This document shows, in pieces, positions 45,968 to 55,352 of a stretch of DNA of 64,000 nucleotides (positions within the stretch are counted from its first letter, which is position 1; each line of letters opens with the position of its first letter). The stretch is from Natrinema caseinilyticum (lineage in GTDB: Archaea > Halobacteriota > Halobacteria > Halobacteriales > Natrialbaceae), in contig NZ_CP100445.1 of NCBI RefSeq assembly GCF_024227435.1, forward strand, positions 2,229,369 to 2,293,368, in the 5' to 3' direction. The position numbers and the translations under genes are program-made. The notes under the pieces are model-generated. The model was not told where the DNA came from, did not search any database, and worked only from the letters and a program-made list of their open reading frames with translations.

Positions 45968-46612
45968 TCAGCGCTCGAGTACGGCGGTTTCCTCGAGTAA
46001 CGTCTCGCGGGCCTCGGCCATCGACGTGACGACGACGTCACAGTGGGGTTCGACCGCCGGTTTGGGCTCGAAACCGATCGCGAGTCCGGCGACCTGGAGC
46101 ATCGGCAGGTCGTTCGCGCCGTCTCCGACGGCGATGGTCTCTGCTACGTCGACGCCGACGTCGTCGGCGAGATCCGCGAGCGCGTCGTCTTTGGTGCCTT
46201 CGATCAGCGGGCCCTCGACCGCGCCGGTGAGTTCATCCGCCCGCATCGGGAGTCGGTTCGAAACGATGTGGTCGACCGAGACGTCCTCTCGCTCGAGGGC
46301 GGCCGCGACGCCGCGTTCGAAGCCCCCCGTAAGAATGGCGGTCGTGACGCCGGCGGCGTTCAATTCCGCGATGAGGTCGGCGGCCCCCTCCCGAAGGACG
46401 ACTTCGTCGAATGCGGCCTCGGCCTCGGCCCGGGGAAGACCTTCGAGCAGGGCCGCGCGTTTGCGGAGGCTTTCCGCGTAGCCTATCTCGTCGTTCATTG
46501 CACGCTCGGTGATGTCCGCCATGTCCGCGGCGACGTCGCGGCGATCGCCGAGCAGTACGGTCATCTCGGAGTCGGAAAGCGTCCCGTCGAAGTCGAAGGC
46601 GACGACTGTCAT
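45968..46612 (-). CDS. serB: Phosphoserine phosphatase
   Basis: A 214-residue HAD-family hydrolase for the last step of serine synthesis. Motif I is FDFDGTLSDSEM (catalytic Asp near residue 7), motif II TAILTGGFERGV, motif III the lysine in IEGTKDDALADLAD, and motif IV GDGANDLPMLQVAGLAIGF. The ATG of MTVVAFDFDGTL is chosen; a 20-codon upstream extension would overlap the divergent promoter. serA, the first enzyme of the pathway, lies about 1 kb further on, so both may be co-regulated. Confidence 0.9.
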   Translation of the reverse strand: MTVVAFDFDGTLSDSEMTVLLGDRRDVAADMADITERAMNDEIGYAESLRKRAALLEGLPRAEAEAAFDEVVLREGAADLIAELNAAGVTTAILTGGFERGVAAALEREDVSVDHIVSNRLPMRADELTGAVEGPLIEGTKDDALADLADDVGVDVAETIAVGDGANDLPMLQVAGLAIGFEPKPAVEPHCDVVVTSMAEARETLLEETAVLER

Positions 46613-46734
46613 CGCTCCCCGATTGTCGGTCCGCGGATAAACCAGTTCAGGTTTCTTCGTGGACTCGATCACGGCCTGATTTCGGCCCCGTCCCTACCGA
46701 AATATATTATCGACGCGTTCACGTTGACGAGCAT

Positions 46735-47430
46735 ATGTCGTCCGAACGACGATTCGAGTACGAGAAGGGGCCGCGCCTCGAGGACGAACGAGAGACCGAC
46801 GAAAGCGATAGCGAAGCCGTCGGCGACGACGGATCGGACGACGGACCGCATCGAGAGCGCCATCAACTCGTCGTCCGGCCCTGGAAAGCCGGCGCTGTCG
46901 CGGGCGTCGGAGCCTTCACCGTCGTCTTCGCGGTACTCTACCAGTTGGCCGGAGCGATGGTCGCAGGGGGAGCGTTCGGCGGATCGCAGGACCGGCCGAG
47001 TCGCTGGGTGATGACGGGGTTGATAACCCTGGGAAATCACGGGGTGACGATCGAACACGGCGGCGAGACGATACGAGGTGGGTTCGGATACGTTCGCGGA
47101 CTGACCAGCCACGTCGGTGCCCTCGTACCGATCGCCGTGTTGCTCGCCGCCGGCTACCTCCTCGTTCGGTACGTCCGCCTCGAGACGCGCCGGGAAGCCG
47201 GCCTGGCAATCGGCTCTCTGATCGGTAGTTACATCATCTTGGTGACTGGACTCTCGACGATCGCCAGGTGGACGCCCCCACAGGCCCTCGAGACCACCGA
47301 GGAAGTTCAGACGGTCGCTGCGGGGACCGATCTCGGCACGATCGTCTCGGTCGGTACCACTGCGATCGTGTTCGTCACGATCGGGGCCGCCGTGGCCGCC
47401 CTTCCGCAACTGGTGGCGGCCAGGCAGTGA
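46735..47430 (+). CDS. DUF7978-like polytopic membrane protein
   Basis: A 231-residue protein with an acidic soluble N-terminus (about 1-45) and roughly five membrane helices: AGAVAGVGAFTVVFAVLYQ, the HVGALVPIAVLLAAGYLLVR region, LAIGSLIGSYIILVTGL, and a C-terminal TTAIVFVTIGAAVAALPQ. The layout parallels the disrupted gene at 44464. Divergent from serB. A TATA-like AATATATTAT lies about 30-40 bp before the ATG. Function unknown; family recalled as DUF7978. Confidence 0.65.
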   Translation: MSSERRFEYEKGPRLEDERETDESDSEAVGDDGSDDGPHRERHQLVVRPWKAGAVAGVGAFTVVFAVLYQLAGAMVAGGAFGGSQDRPSRWVMTGLITLGNHGVTIEHGGETIRGGFGYVRGLTSHVGALVPIAVLLAAGYLLVRYVRLETRREAGLAIGSLIGSYIILVTGLSTIARWTPPQALETTEEVQTVAAGTDLGTIVSVGTTAIVFVTIGAAVAALPQLVAARQ

Positions 47431-47658
47431 GTTCCGTACTCGAGGTCTTCGAACGGAAAGACGTCCTCGCCGACCCCGCGAATCACCGCCGTGGCCGTCC
47501 CCGGACGGCCCGGTCCCGGCACTGACTGACGTCGAGATTCGGCCCGTCGATCGAACCGGCGGTGGGGACCGCCCCCGTTTCAGTCCACGACCGAGGTAGT
47601 TTTTGCCGACGACCTCGACAACGGAAGGGTTTACCTGTTCCGACCGGTTGTCTCGCGC

Positions 47659-49242
47659 ATGAAGGTTCTCGTCACGGACCCGATCGCAGACGCGGGTCTG
47701 GACGTACTCAGAGACGCCGGCCACGAGGTCGAAACGAACTACGACGTCGACGGTGACGACCTCCTCGAGGCGATCTCGGACGCCAACGGATTGATCGTTC
47801 GGTCCGGCACCGAGGTCACGGACGAGGTCCTCGAAGCCGCCGACGAGCTGGTCATCGTCGGTCGGGCGGGTATCGGCGTCGACAACATCGACATCGACGC
47901 GGCGACGGACCACGGGGTCATCGTCGCCAACGCTCCGGAAGGCAACGTCCGTGCCGCCGCCGAACACACCGTCGGGATGACGTTCGCGGCCGCTCGTTCG
48001 ATCCCGCAGGCTCACATCCGCCTGAAGAACGGCGAGTGGGCCAAAAGCGACTACCTCGGCGCCGAACTCGACAGTAAGACGCTCGGCGTCGTCGGCCTGG
48101 GCCGCGTCGGCCAGGAAGTGGCGAAGAAACTCGACTCCCTCGGGATGGATATCGTCGCCTACGACCCCTACATCAGCGAAGAGCGGGCCCAGCGTATCGG
48201 GGCAGAACTCGTCGACATCGAGACGTGCCTCGAGCGGGCCGACTTCCTGACCGTTCACACCCCGCTCACGCCGGAGACGGAAGGGCTGATCAGCACGGAC
48301 GAACTCGAACTGCTCGGAGACGGCTACCTGATCAACTGCGCTCGCGGCGGCGTCGTCGACGAGGACGCGCTGGCCGCCAAAGTCGAAGACGGAACGGTGG
48401 CCGGCGCGGCGCTGGACGTCTTCGCCGAGGAACCGCTCTCGCCGGACTCGCCGCTGCTCGAGCACGACGATATCATCGTCACGCCCCACCTCGGGGCGTC
48501 GACGGAAGCCGCCCAGGAGAACGTCGCCACCTCGACCGCCGCGCAGGTCAACGCGGCGCTCACCGGCGAACCCGTCGCAAACGCCTTGAACGCGCCCTCG
48601 ATCGACGAGAGCGCGTTCCCCCGCGTCGAGCCCTACATCGAACTCGCGGAGACAGCCGGGAAAGTCGCGACCCAGTTGCTCCACGGCCGCATCGAGGACG
48701 TCGAAGTCACCTACGAGGGAGACATCGCCGGCGAGGACGTCGAGTTCGTCACCGCGTCGGCGCTCAAGGGCGTCTTCGAACCCCTCGAGTGGCAGGTCAA
48801 CGCCGTCAACGCACCGCAGATCGCCGAGGACCGCGGCGTCGACGTCACCGAATCCAAGACCCGTCAGGCCGAGGACTTCCAGAGCCTGATCACCGTCACC
48901 GTCAGCAACGACGACGATCAGGTGTCGGTCGACGGCACCCTGTTCGCCGGCGACGATCCGCGGATCGTCCGCATCGACGGCTACCGGGTCGACGCCATCC
49001 CGCACGGCCGAATGGTCATCACGCGAAACACCGACGAACCCGGCGTCATCGGCCTGATCGGCACGGTCATGGGCAACCACGGCGTCAACATCGCCGGCAT
49101 GTTCAACGCCCGCGAGGCCATCGGCGGCGAAGCCCTGACCGTCTACAACGTCGACAACGACGTCCCCGCCGAAGCGAAAGCCGAACTCGAGGACGACTCG
49201 CGGATCATCGGTGTCAGCGACATCACGCTGAACGGCCAGTAA
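47659..49242 (+). CDS. serA: D-3-phosphoglycerate dehydrogenase
   Basis: A 527-residue enzyme oxidising 3-phosphoglycerate in the first step of serine synthesis. The catalytic/NAD domains show GRAGIGVDNIDIDAATDHGV (near 72), the dinucleotide motif VVGLGRVGQEVAKKL (near 145), INCARGGVVDEDALAAK (Arg/Glu catalytic region, near 230) and TPHLGASTEAAQ. An intervening substrate-binding domain (about 315-450) and a C-terminal ACT domain (ITRNTDEPGVIGLIGTVMGN, near 455) indicate the long, serine-regulated type. Its TATA-like GGTTTACC lies about 28 nt before the ATG. Confidence 0.96.
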   Translation: MKVLVTDPIADAGLDVLRDAGHEVETNYDVDGDDLLEAISDANGLIVRSGTEVTDEVLEAADELVIVGRAGIGVDNIDIDAATDHGVIVANAPEGNVRAAAEHTVGMTFAAARSIPQAHIRLKNGEWAKSDYLGAELDSKTLGVVGLGRVGQEVAKKLDSLGMDIVAYDPYISEERAQRIGAELVDIETCLERADFLTVHTPLTPETEGLISTDELELLGDGYLINCARGGVVDEDALAAKVEDGTVAGAALDVFAEEPLSPDSPLLEHDDIIVTPHLGASTEAAQENVATSTAAQVNAALTGEPVANALNAPSIDESAFPRVEPYIELAETAGKVATQLLHGRIEDVEVTYEGDIAGEDVEFVTASALKGVFEPLEWQVNAVNAPQIAEDRGVDVTESKTRQAEDFQSLITVTVSNDDDQVSVDGTLFAGDDPRIVRIDGYRVDAIPHGRMVITRNTDEPGVIGLIGTVMGNHGVNIAGMFNAREAIGGEALTVYNVDNDVPAEAKAELEDDSRIIGVSDITLNGQ

Positions 49243-49329
49243 CCGATCTCGCTCGCGGAATCGGTCCCGGCGCAGCGAATAGGACGTCACGAGACTATCT
49301 ATCGACTTATTTTGGGCTCGAGAGTCGGT

Positions 49330-49770
49330 CTACACGCCGTGATCGCGAAATCGCTCGCAGGACACCTCGAGCGGGAGATCGTCGAAATCGTCGTCGCCCC
49401 CGACGAGGAGCGTGGCGTCTCGTTCGGATGCGAGCGCGACGGCGGCCGCATCGGCCAGCGAAACGTGGCCGTCGGCTTTGACCGTTCCGGTGAGTCGCCA
49501 GTCGGCAGACGCAACGGCGAGCCCCTGTCGTTCTATCGCGCGGAGGTCCCGGTCAGCAATTCGAAACGAGTCGGGGGTCGAGACCTCCGCGTTCGTCCCT
49601 TCGAAACGAGCGACGAGAGAGAATACTTCGCTGGCGTTCAGTTCCGCGAGAAAGCCATCAGCGTCCCCGGCAAAAACGGCAGTGAGGACCTCCGCAACGA
49701 AGTCGTGACCGGGTTCGCCGTAGAGATACGCGATGATCGCTTCGGTGTCGAACACGTAGCGGTCGCTCAT
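49330..49770 (-). CDS. vapC: VapC-type PIN-domain toxin
   Basis: A 146-residue PIN nuclease. Acidic catalytic residues are present: Asp in YVFDTEAIIAYLYGE (near 8), Glu in LNASEVFSLVARFEG (near 48), Asp in GHVSLADAAAVALASE (near 105) and Asp in LLVGGDDDFDDLP (near 126). VapC toxins cut tRNA or rRNA unless held by the antitoxin. It follows the AbrB-type gene with a 4-bp overlap and is the second gene of that pair. Confidence 0.88.
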   Translation of the reverse strand: MSDRYVFDTEAIIAYLYGEPGHDFVAEVLTAVFAGDADGFLAELNASEVFSLVARFEGTNAEVSTPDSFRIADRDLRAIERQGLAVASADWRLTGTVKADGHVSLADAAAVALASERDATLLVGGDDDFDDLPLEVSCERFRDHGV

Positions 49771-50063
49771 TCGTCAGACGCCGGGCGGAGTCGATCGAGC
49801 GACCCATCTTCGCGATGGTGGTCGGCCTCTCTGAGTTCGCGAACCCGTCTGGTGACGGACCCCGGTTCGTGTTCGCCGGCGTGGATTCCGTGGAGTTCGT
49901 CGGGCGATGGAACGGGCTCGATAACGATCCGCTCGTCCTCCTCGTACACGAACACCTCTCCCGGCGTCTCGATGCCGAACTTTTCCCGTAGTGCTTTCGG
50001 GATCGTCGCCTGTCCCTTCTGAGAAACGCGTACGACTCGAGGCTTGTTCGTACTACTACTCAT
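49767..50063 (-). CDS. vapB: AbrB/SpoVT-type antitoxin VapB
   Basis: A 98-residue swapped-hairpin DNA-binding protein: VRVSQKGQATIPKALREKFG then IETPGEVFVYEEDERIVIEP. The C-terminal half is charged and likely flexible and binds the toxin. It overlaps vapC by 4 bp, so the pair is co-translated. The complex typically represses its own promoter, probably in the region just upstream (CTACTACTCATTAGTAG near 50055 contains a short palindrome). Confidence 0.9.
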   Translation of the reverse strand: MSSSTNKPRVVRVSQKGQATIPKALREKFGIETPGEVFVYEEDERIVIEPVPSPDELHGIHAGEHEPGSVTRRVRELREADHHREDGSLDRLRPASDE

Positions 50064-50541
50064 TAGTAGTTGTACCTACAGCCCCGAGTGTTACTAGAGG
50101 TATCGCCGGTTCTGGCTTGACCGTACGTTCCGACTGGCTGTTCTCACGGGCCACTTCCAGAACCGAGAAAGGTTCACGAACCGGAGAGTCCGTCCCGACG
50201 CGGACCCGGTCCGTTACCGTTGGTAGCCCCTCCCGGATGGGGGTACGGGACGTGCCAGGTCCGTACGGCGGTCCCGGAACACCAGCCGACCTCGGGCGCT
50301 CGAGGACGGCGCAGAAACGAGGCCAACGTCCGCTCGGGGACCGACGTCGCGAACGCGCTCGTCGCCCTCACGAACGGGTGTATAGAACGGAAGAGATGCG
50401 GGAAGCGCGACGGCACCGGTCGCGGGACGCGGTCGCCAGACTCGAACGACAGCCGCGTGTCCGCGACGGAATTCGCGCGCCGATTCTCGGAGACCTGGCC
50501 GCGGCAAAAGACCTATCGCCCGGACGAACGACGTCTCGAGT
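50064..50541. other. Intergenic region between vapB and hisI
   Basis: About 480 bp. The vapB promoter lies at the left (ATTAGTAGTTGTACC), and hisI is preceded by GCAAAAGACC about 25-30 bp before its start. Overlapping Arg-rich frames on both strands show no family features. No RNA or repeat recognised. Confidence 0.4.
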
Positions 50542-50910
50542 ATGGACGACGACGTTTCGGTCGACTTCGGCGAGGACGGACTCGTCCCCGCCGTGGCACA
50601 GGACGCCGATACCGGCGAGGTGTTGATGCTGGCGTACGTCTCTCCGGAGGCCCTCGAGCGAACGCGCGAGACGGGACGGGCCCACTACTACTCCCGGAGT
50701 CGGGACGAACTCTGGGAGAAAGGCGCGACGAGCGGCCACGTCCAGGCGGTCGAGGAGGTCCGAGTCGACTGCGACGCCGACACGCTCCTCTATCTGGTCG
50801 ACCAGGAGGGCGGGGCGTGTCACACCGGCCACCGGTCGTGTTTCTACCGGACGATCGACGGAGAAATCGTCGGCGACGAAGTGTTCGACCCGAACGCCGT
50901 CTACGAATAG
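50542..50910 (+). CDS. hisI: Phosphoribosyl-AMP cyclohydrolase
   Basis: A 122-residue enzyme for the third step of histidine synthesis. Motifs are typical: [20 protein letters not shown] (near 11), [19 protein letters not shown] (near 50) and the zinc/magnesium site [20 protein letters not shown] followed by HRSCFYR. No HisE domain is fused, as in other archaea. A coiled-coil gene begins 1 bp after its stop, so they are probably co-transcribed. Confidence 0.95.
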   Translation: MDDDVSVDFGEDGLVPAVAQDADTGEVLMLAYVSPEALERTRETGRAHYYSRSRDELWEKGATSGHVQAVEEVRVDCDADTLLYLVDQEGGACHTGHRSCFYRTIDGEIVGDEVFDPNAVYE

Positions 50911-50911
50911 G

Positions 50912-52090
50912 ATGAGCGATCGTGCCCACCCGACGGACGTCGGCTCCGACAGCGGGGCCGAGACCGACGGGACTCCCACCCCGCTCGAATCACTCGAGGC
51001 CGCACGACGGCGCCTCGAGACGGCCAAACGGCGGATCGAGGATCACGGCGACGGGTCGGTCGAGGAAGCCGCCAGCGCCTACCGCGACGCGACGAGGCTG
51101 TTAGAGGAGTACGTCGACCGCGCGACCGGGACCGGCCGAGAGAACTTCCAGGCCTACGTCGAACTCGAGGGACGGTTCGAAACGCTCGTCTCGAACCTGT
51201 CCGACGACCTCGTCGAGTACGAGGCGTTCGAAGACGCGCTGGACGCGATCGACAAGCGCCGGCTCAGCGAGTCCGACTTCGACCGAGCCCGCGAGGCCCT
51301 CGAGCCCGCGGCACGGTGTGCGGACCTGCTCGACGAACGCGACGCCGCTCGCGAGGACCTGGCGGACGCACGGAAAGCCGCGAACAAGCGCCTCCGGACG
51401 ATAGCGGACGAAATCTCCGAGCGCGAGCGGCTGCTCGAACTCGCGAACGCCGACCTCGACGCGCCGGTCGAACGCCTTCGAGAACCCGTCGAAACCTACA
51501 ACGACGCGATCCGCGACGCGTTCCAATCGTACCGGCTCGAGGCCTCCGCACGTGAGGTGTTCGACCTGCTCGAGCGGAGCCGATGGTACCCGTTCGTGAC
51601 CTACGAACTGCCGCCGGACGACCTCGAACGGTACGTCCGGACCAATTCGGCGGGCGAATACACGATCCCGGAACTGCTCGAGTACGCCGAGTACTCCCGA
51701 TCGAAGCTCTCCCACTACGTGGACAGCGCGGACGAACTCAAGCGCAACGTCGCGACCCAGCGGACGTTTCTCGACGGCATCGGCCCCGAGCCGCTGACGA
51801 TCGACTGGCCGCCGGAACCCGCCGGCGCGCTCCGCTGCCGGGCGCGGGAGTATCGCCCGTTCGTCGAGCGCGTCGCCGACGAGGACACCGTCGCGGCGCT
51901 GCGCGACGTTCGATTGCTCACCGCCGACCCCGAGTACGACCGCCTGCAGACAGCAGCACAGGCCATCGATCAACTTACGCCCGCCGAACGCGAGCGATTG
52001 ACAGACGGCCGCGTCGAAGCCGAACTCGAGGAATTACGGACGGAGCGCGCGCGACTCGAAGACGCGCTCGCGGTCGAGGACCCGATCTGA
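50912..52090 (+). CDS. Coiled-coil protein (DUF7118-like)
   Basis: A 392-residue acidic, largely helical protein. Heptad-like regions occur near 25-60, 95-190 and 350-385 with a central region RSRWYPFVTYELPPDDLERY and SNSAGEYTIPELLEYAEYS-type sequence. It resembles uncharacterised haloarchaeal coiled-coil proteins (recalled as DUF7118). No membrane segment or catalytic motif. Start is 1 bp after the hisI stop, giving strong translational coupling; a link to histidine synthesis is not implied by sequence. Confidence 0.68.
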   Translation: MSDRAHPTDVGSDSGAETDGTPTPLESLEAARRRLETAKRRIEDHGDGSVEEAASAYRDATRLLEEYVDRATGTGRENFQAYVELEGRFETLVSNLSDDLVEYEAFEDALDAIDKRRLSESDFDRAREALEPAARCADLLDERDAAREDLADARKAANKRLRTIADEISERERLLELANADLDAPVERLREPVETYNDAIRDAFQSYRLEASAREVFDLLERSRWYPFVTYELPPDDLERYVRTNSAGEYTIPELLEYAEYSRSKLSHYVDSADELKRNVATQRTFLDGIGPEPLTIDWPPEPAGALRCRAREYRPFVERVADEDTVAALRDVRLLTADPEYDRLQTAAQAIDQLTPAERERLTDGRVEAELEELRTERARLEDALAVEDPI

Positions 52091-52140
52091 ACGACGGTCG
52101 GCGTCTCGACGGAAACCGACGTCGGGCCACCGGCCCCGCG

Positions 52141-52251
52141 CTTTACTCACTGGGGAGCGAAGGCAAGGCCGGCGTCTCGCGGGTGTTACTCGGAAGCGTC
52201 GCGAAGGGTGTCTCGCGACGGGCGTCGGTTCCGGTAACGGTCGTGGCGTGA
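52141..52251 (+). pseudogene. Universal stress protein (UspA) C-terminal remnant
   Basis: The last 36 codons read SLGSEGKAGVSRVLLGSVAK, GVSRRASVPVTVVA and stop, the typical UspA ATP-binding and terminal motif (GS.GK.G..R.LLGSVA..V...PV.VV). The preceding 50 bp are the tail of the coiled-coil gene, so the rest of the protein is missing. A relic left by a deletion. Confidence 0.7.
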
Positions 52252-52306
52252 CGGCGGTCGGTACTCGACCCGAAGTTTCATTTCGTTTCAGTGAGATATG
52301 CTGGGC

Positions 52307-52753
52307 ATGTCAATTTCGCCCTCCAGACGTACCGTTCTCGGACTGATCGCCGCGAGTGGAATCGGCGGGCTCGCAGGGTGTAGCGCCGTCAATGCGTCAG
52401 GGAAACCCGCACACACGGTGAGCGTGTATCTCGGCGACCGCGAGGCCGTCCGTGAGACGACAGTGACGGTCGAAGGGGAAGACGGAACGGTCGTCTTCGA
52501 ACGGGAGTATACCCTCTCTGACGACAACGAAGCCCACGAGGACGCGACGTTTCCAGCGTCGACCGACCCGCGGGACGTGATCGTAACGGTCGACGGGAAC
52601 CGGTTCGAACGTCCGTGGCCGGAATTCAGTAGTCCGAACGACGCGTGTTCCGACGGGAACTGGGAAGGAATCGAAGTGTGGATCGAAGGCGGGCCGGACG
52701 AGTCCCCGACCGTCCGAGTGCAAGGCAACTGTCAGCACGTCACGCTCGACTGA
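52307..52753 (+). CDS. Tat lipoprotein, unknown function
   Basis: A 148-residue exported protein: SRRTVLGLIAASGIGGLAGC is a Tat signal with a lipobox. The mature domain (about 35-148) is strand-rich with HTVSVYLGDREAVRETTVTV, DPRDVIVTVDGNRFERPWPE and terminal NCQHVTLD. Two extra Cys in the mature part (near 110 and 143) could form a disulfide. The ATG at 52307 is used; an ATG three codons earlier is equally possible. Confidence 0.65.
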   Translation: MSISPSRRTVLGLIAASGIGGLAGCSAVNASGKPAHTVSVYLGDREAVRETTVTVEGEDGTVVFEREYTLSDDNEAHEDATFPASTDPRDVIVTVDGNRFERPWPEFSSPNDACSDGNWEGIEVWIEGGPDESPTVRVQGNCQHVTLD

Positions 52754-52968
52754 TCTCCTCCCCGTCTGTAGTCCTCGAGTCGCGCTGCCGAACCGAATTC
52801 TCGCCAGTTCGTCCCGACGCGCGTCGGACGGGAGTGCGAGCAGGGCGCCGAGAGACGCGTGAGTGTGACGACGTCGATGCGGGCCGAGAGGGAATCCGAC
52901 CGCAGCGGTACCGAACGGGGACCGAGTACCGACTCGGTACCGGACCGGAAACCGTCGCCGTGGTACCC

Positions 52969-54288
52969 CTACCGTTCGTTCCAGTTCGGCGTCGGATAGA
53001 TGGGGTCAGACTCGCTGACCCCCTCCGGCCAGACGATCCGTTTGCCCGCGTCCGGTTGCCACTGGTAAAGGACCATATCCCGCGGAATGACGCCGTCGTC
53101 GCCGAACTGGATCGGGCCGTAGAGACATTCGAACTGGACGGTTCGAACGGCGTCGCGCACGGCCTCCGGTCTCAGCTCGTCGACCCGAGTGAACGCGCGC
53201 TGGAACGTCTGGACGACGGCGCTTCCGGCCGCACTGTGATAGTCGGGGTCGTATCCGTACTCGCTTTCGACGGCCGAGATGAACTCGCTCGTCGACCCGA
53301 AGACGGCGTCCTCGTAATCGACGGTGGTCGCCCACGGCGACGGCCCGTACCAGTAATCCCCGTTCGGCCCCGTCCGCTCCTTGAAGGAATCGGTGAGGGA
53401 CCCGACCGTGGCCATCGCCATGTCGACGTCGACGTTCTGACGCGCCATCCCCTCCGCCGCGACGATCGCGTACTCCTCGTGTGCGTTCAAGACGAGGACG
53501 TCCGCGTCGCTCTCCTGAACCCGCTCGAGGAGCGCCGAGAGGTCAGACGTTTCGCTGGAGAACGTTTCGTCGACGACGATGTCGATCCCCGCCGACCGGA
53601 GCTTCCGGCGGGCACCCTCCGTACTGCTCCGGCTGAAGAGATCGGTTCCGGCCAGAACTGCCGCTGACGACGGCGGCTCCGACTGCGCCATCGCCATGTC
53701 GATACCCGAATTGGAGTACGTGTCCGCGAGCGGTAGCAAGCTGACGATCCACTCGTTTCCCCGGCCGTATATCTCCTGACTCGCGCCGCCGCCCGCGACC
53801 ATCGGTCGTTGGGCCTCCGCCGCAACCTCGCTCGCCGGTAACGTCACCGAACTCGCGTACGGCCCCAGGAGGTAGTCGATGTCCTCCTCGGCAACGAGGT
53901 TCCGGTAGATCGCCTCGCTCCTCGAGGGATCGCTCTCGTCGTCCCGCAGGACCACGTCCAGCGCGTAGGTGGTTCCGTCGCCCGCGTCGACGCCACCAGC
54001 CTCGTTGATGCGGTCGATAGTCAACTCGTACGCGTCCCGGTACAACACGCCGAGGTCGGAATTTTCACCGGAGAGACTCATCGAACCGCCGAGCGTGATC
54101 GTGCTTCCGGCGGGCGACCGTTCCCTGTCATCGTTCACACTGTCGAGGATTTCCGTCTCCGTGGGAGGTTCATCCATTCCGCTCGCGAGACAGCCCACAA
54201 GGCCGGGCACACCGGACGCTCCGGCCGCTTTCAGGAACCGGCGACGGTTGGCGCGTCGGTCCGGGTCGTCTGTAATCGTCGGTGTCAT
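52969..54288 (-). CDS. Branched-chain amino-acid-type ABC substrate-binding protein
   Basis: A 439-residue Tat-exported lipoprotein (RRRFLKAAGASGVPGLVGC) with a type I periplasmic-binding fold: ITLGGSMSLSGENSDLGVLY (near 70), DIDYLLGPYASSVTLPASEV (near 140) and DVLVLNAHEEYAIVAAEGMA (near 270). It resembles LivJ/amide-urea binding proteins. No permease or ATPase genes are next to it in the window, so it is an orphan. The Met before TPTITDDPDRR is preferred; an earlier Met gives a non-signal N-terminus. Confidence 0.85.
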   Translation of the reverse strand: MTPTITDDPDRRANRRRFLKAAGASGVPGLVGCLASGMDEPPTETEILDSVNDDRERSPAGSTITLGGSMSLSGENSDLGVLYRDAYELTIDRINEAGGVDAGDGTTYALDVVLRDDESDPSRSEAIYRNLVAEEDIDYLLGPYASSVTLPASEVAAEAQRPMVAGGGASQEIYGRGNEWIVSLLPLADTYSNSGIDMAMAQSEPPSSAAVLAGTDLFSRSSTEGARRKLRSAGIDIVVDETFSSETSDLSALLERVQESDADVLVLNAHEEYAIVAAEGMARQNVDVDMAMATVGSLTDSFKERTGPNGDYWYGPSPWATTVDYEDAVFGSTSEFISAVESEYGYDPDYHSAAGSAVVQTFQRAFTRVDELRPEAVRDAVRTVQFECLYGPIQFGDDGVIPRDMVLYQWQPDAGKRIVWPEGVSESDPIYPTPNWNER

Positions 54289-54507
54289 GGTAAACGACCG
54301 TCCGGAAGAATTCCCCACGAGAGTCGAAAAGTAGCTTTCCGGTGGTTGTGATGAGTGTAATCGGTCGAGAACTGTGTTCGGAGACGGGACCGTCTCGCGT
54401 GACGCAGGGACGAACGGGGCACCACTCGCAGAACGGGACAGTCAGCGCACGGCGGAACGATGGTTGCAAGGCGGAGGTTAATAGGGACCGACGAGGCCAC
54501 CCCACAC

Positions 54508-54816
54508 ATGTCCAGACTGGGAACGCACGCGGTCGTCATCGAGTCGATCGATCAGCAGCTCCTCGAGCGCCTCGAGAATCGGCTGGAAGAGGAGTTCGAA
54601 GACGATATCGAAACCATCGAAATCAAGACGTCGTTCGACGAGGCGATCGAGCCGATCGGGGTCGCGCTCGAGCTCAGCTTCGCCACACCGCTCTCCGACG
54701 CGGTCGGGGCCCGAACCGACGACGTGATCGCCCAGGAAATCGACGATCGGTACAGCGACCGAGCCGACGCGAAGGCGGGGGTGAAGGTGACGGAAACGAA
54801 GGTCGCAGTAGAATAA
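54508..54816 (+). CDS. Conserved small acidic protein, unknown function
   Basis: A 102-residue soluble protein: MSRLGTHAVVIESIDQQLLE, acidic helix RLENRLEEEFEDDIETIEIK, then strand-rich FDEAIEPIGVALELSFATPL and VKVTETKVAVE. No domain recognised. The ATG at 54508 was chosen because GGTTAATAGGGACC about 30 nt upstream suits an archaeal promoter and the preceding 16 codons are not protein-like. Common in haloarchaea to my recollection. Confidence 0.6.
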   Translation: MSRLGTHAVVIESIDQQLLERLENRLEEEFEDDIETIEIKTSFDEAIEPIGVALELSFATPLSDAVGARTDDVIAQEIDDRYSDRADAKAGVKVTETKVAVE

Positions 54817-55019
54817 GCGGGGTGTGGGTTGACGGCCAGCGGGGTGTGCGTTGACGGCCGATCACGTCGCACTCTCGGCTCGCGGATCGCCCGCTCGGTC
54901 GAATGGGACGACCGCGGAATCACTCGAGCGGGACGACTGCGCAGTGGTCGTCACCAGCGGGGGTCGCGGGCGGCAGTCCGGGAGGCTCGCGGACGGCAGC
55001 GCGCGGACAACCCACGCGG

Positions 55020-55352
55020 TCACGAATCGTCGCCGTCGATTTTCTGGCCCCAGTAGCCCGGGTGCTTCCGAACGACGAGGTCGTCCTCGACCTGGAGCTG
55101 ACAGGAGAGCCGGAGTCCGGACTCGAGACTGTGCGGTGGGAGTTTGAGACGGCGGCGCTCCTGACCCGTCGGTTCGTCGATCTCGCCCGACACGATTTCG
55201 ACGGCGCACGTGCCGCAGATTCCGTTCCCGTGGCAGTTCGTGTACTGAGCCGCCCCGTTGTGAGGCGAGAGCCCGGCGTCGAGAAGCGTTCGACGGAGGT
55301 TGTCACCGGTATCGGCTTCGATCGTTTCACCCTCGAATTCGACTGTGGGCAT
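55020..55352 (-). CDS. 2Fe-2S ferredoxin
   Basis: A 110-residue plant/vertebrate-type ferredoxin. Cluster ligands: CHGNGICGTC (three Cys) and SCQLQVEDDLVV (fourth), framed by VEFEGETIEADTGDNLRRTL and a C-terminal VRKHPGYWGQK. It would carry one electron for an oxidoreductase not visible here. The ATG of MPTVEFEGETI matches the family; an ATG nine codons upstream is less likely. Confidence 0.9.
   Translation of the reverse strand: MPTVEFEGETIEADTGDNLRRTLLDAGLSPHNGAAQYTNCHGNGICGTCAVEIVSGEIDEPTGQERRRLKLPPHSLESGLRLSCQLQVEDDLVVRKHPGYWGQKIDGDDS

Noticed and set aside
46669-49290. 873-codon minus-strand open frame over serA
   Set aside because: It is the antisense shadow of serA and its neighbour; the plus-strand proteins carry full family motifs and the shadow has none.
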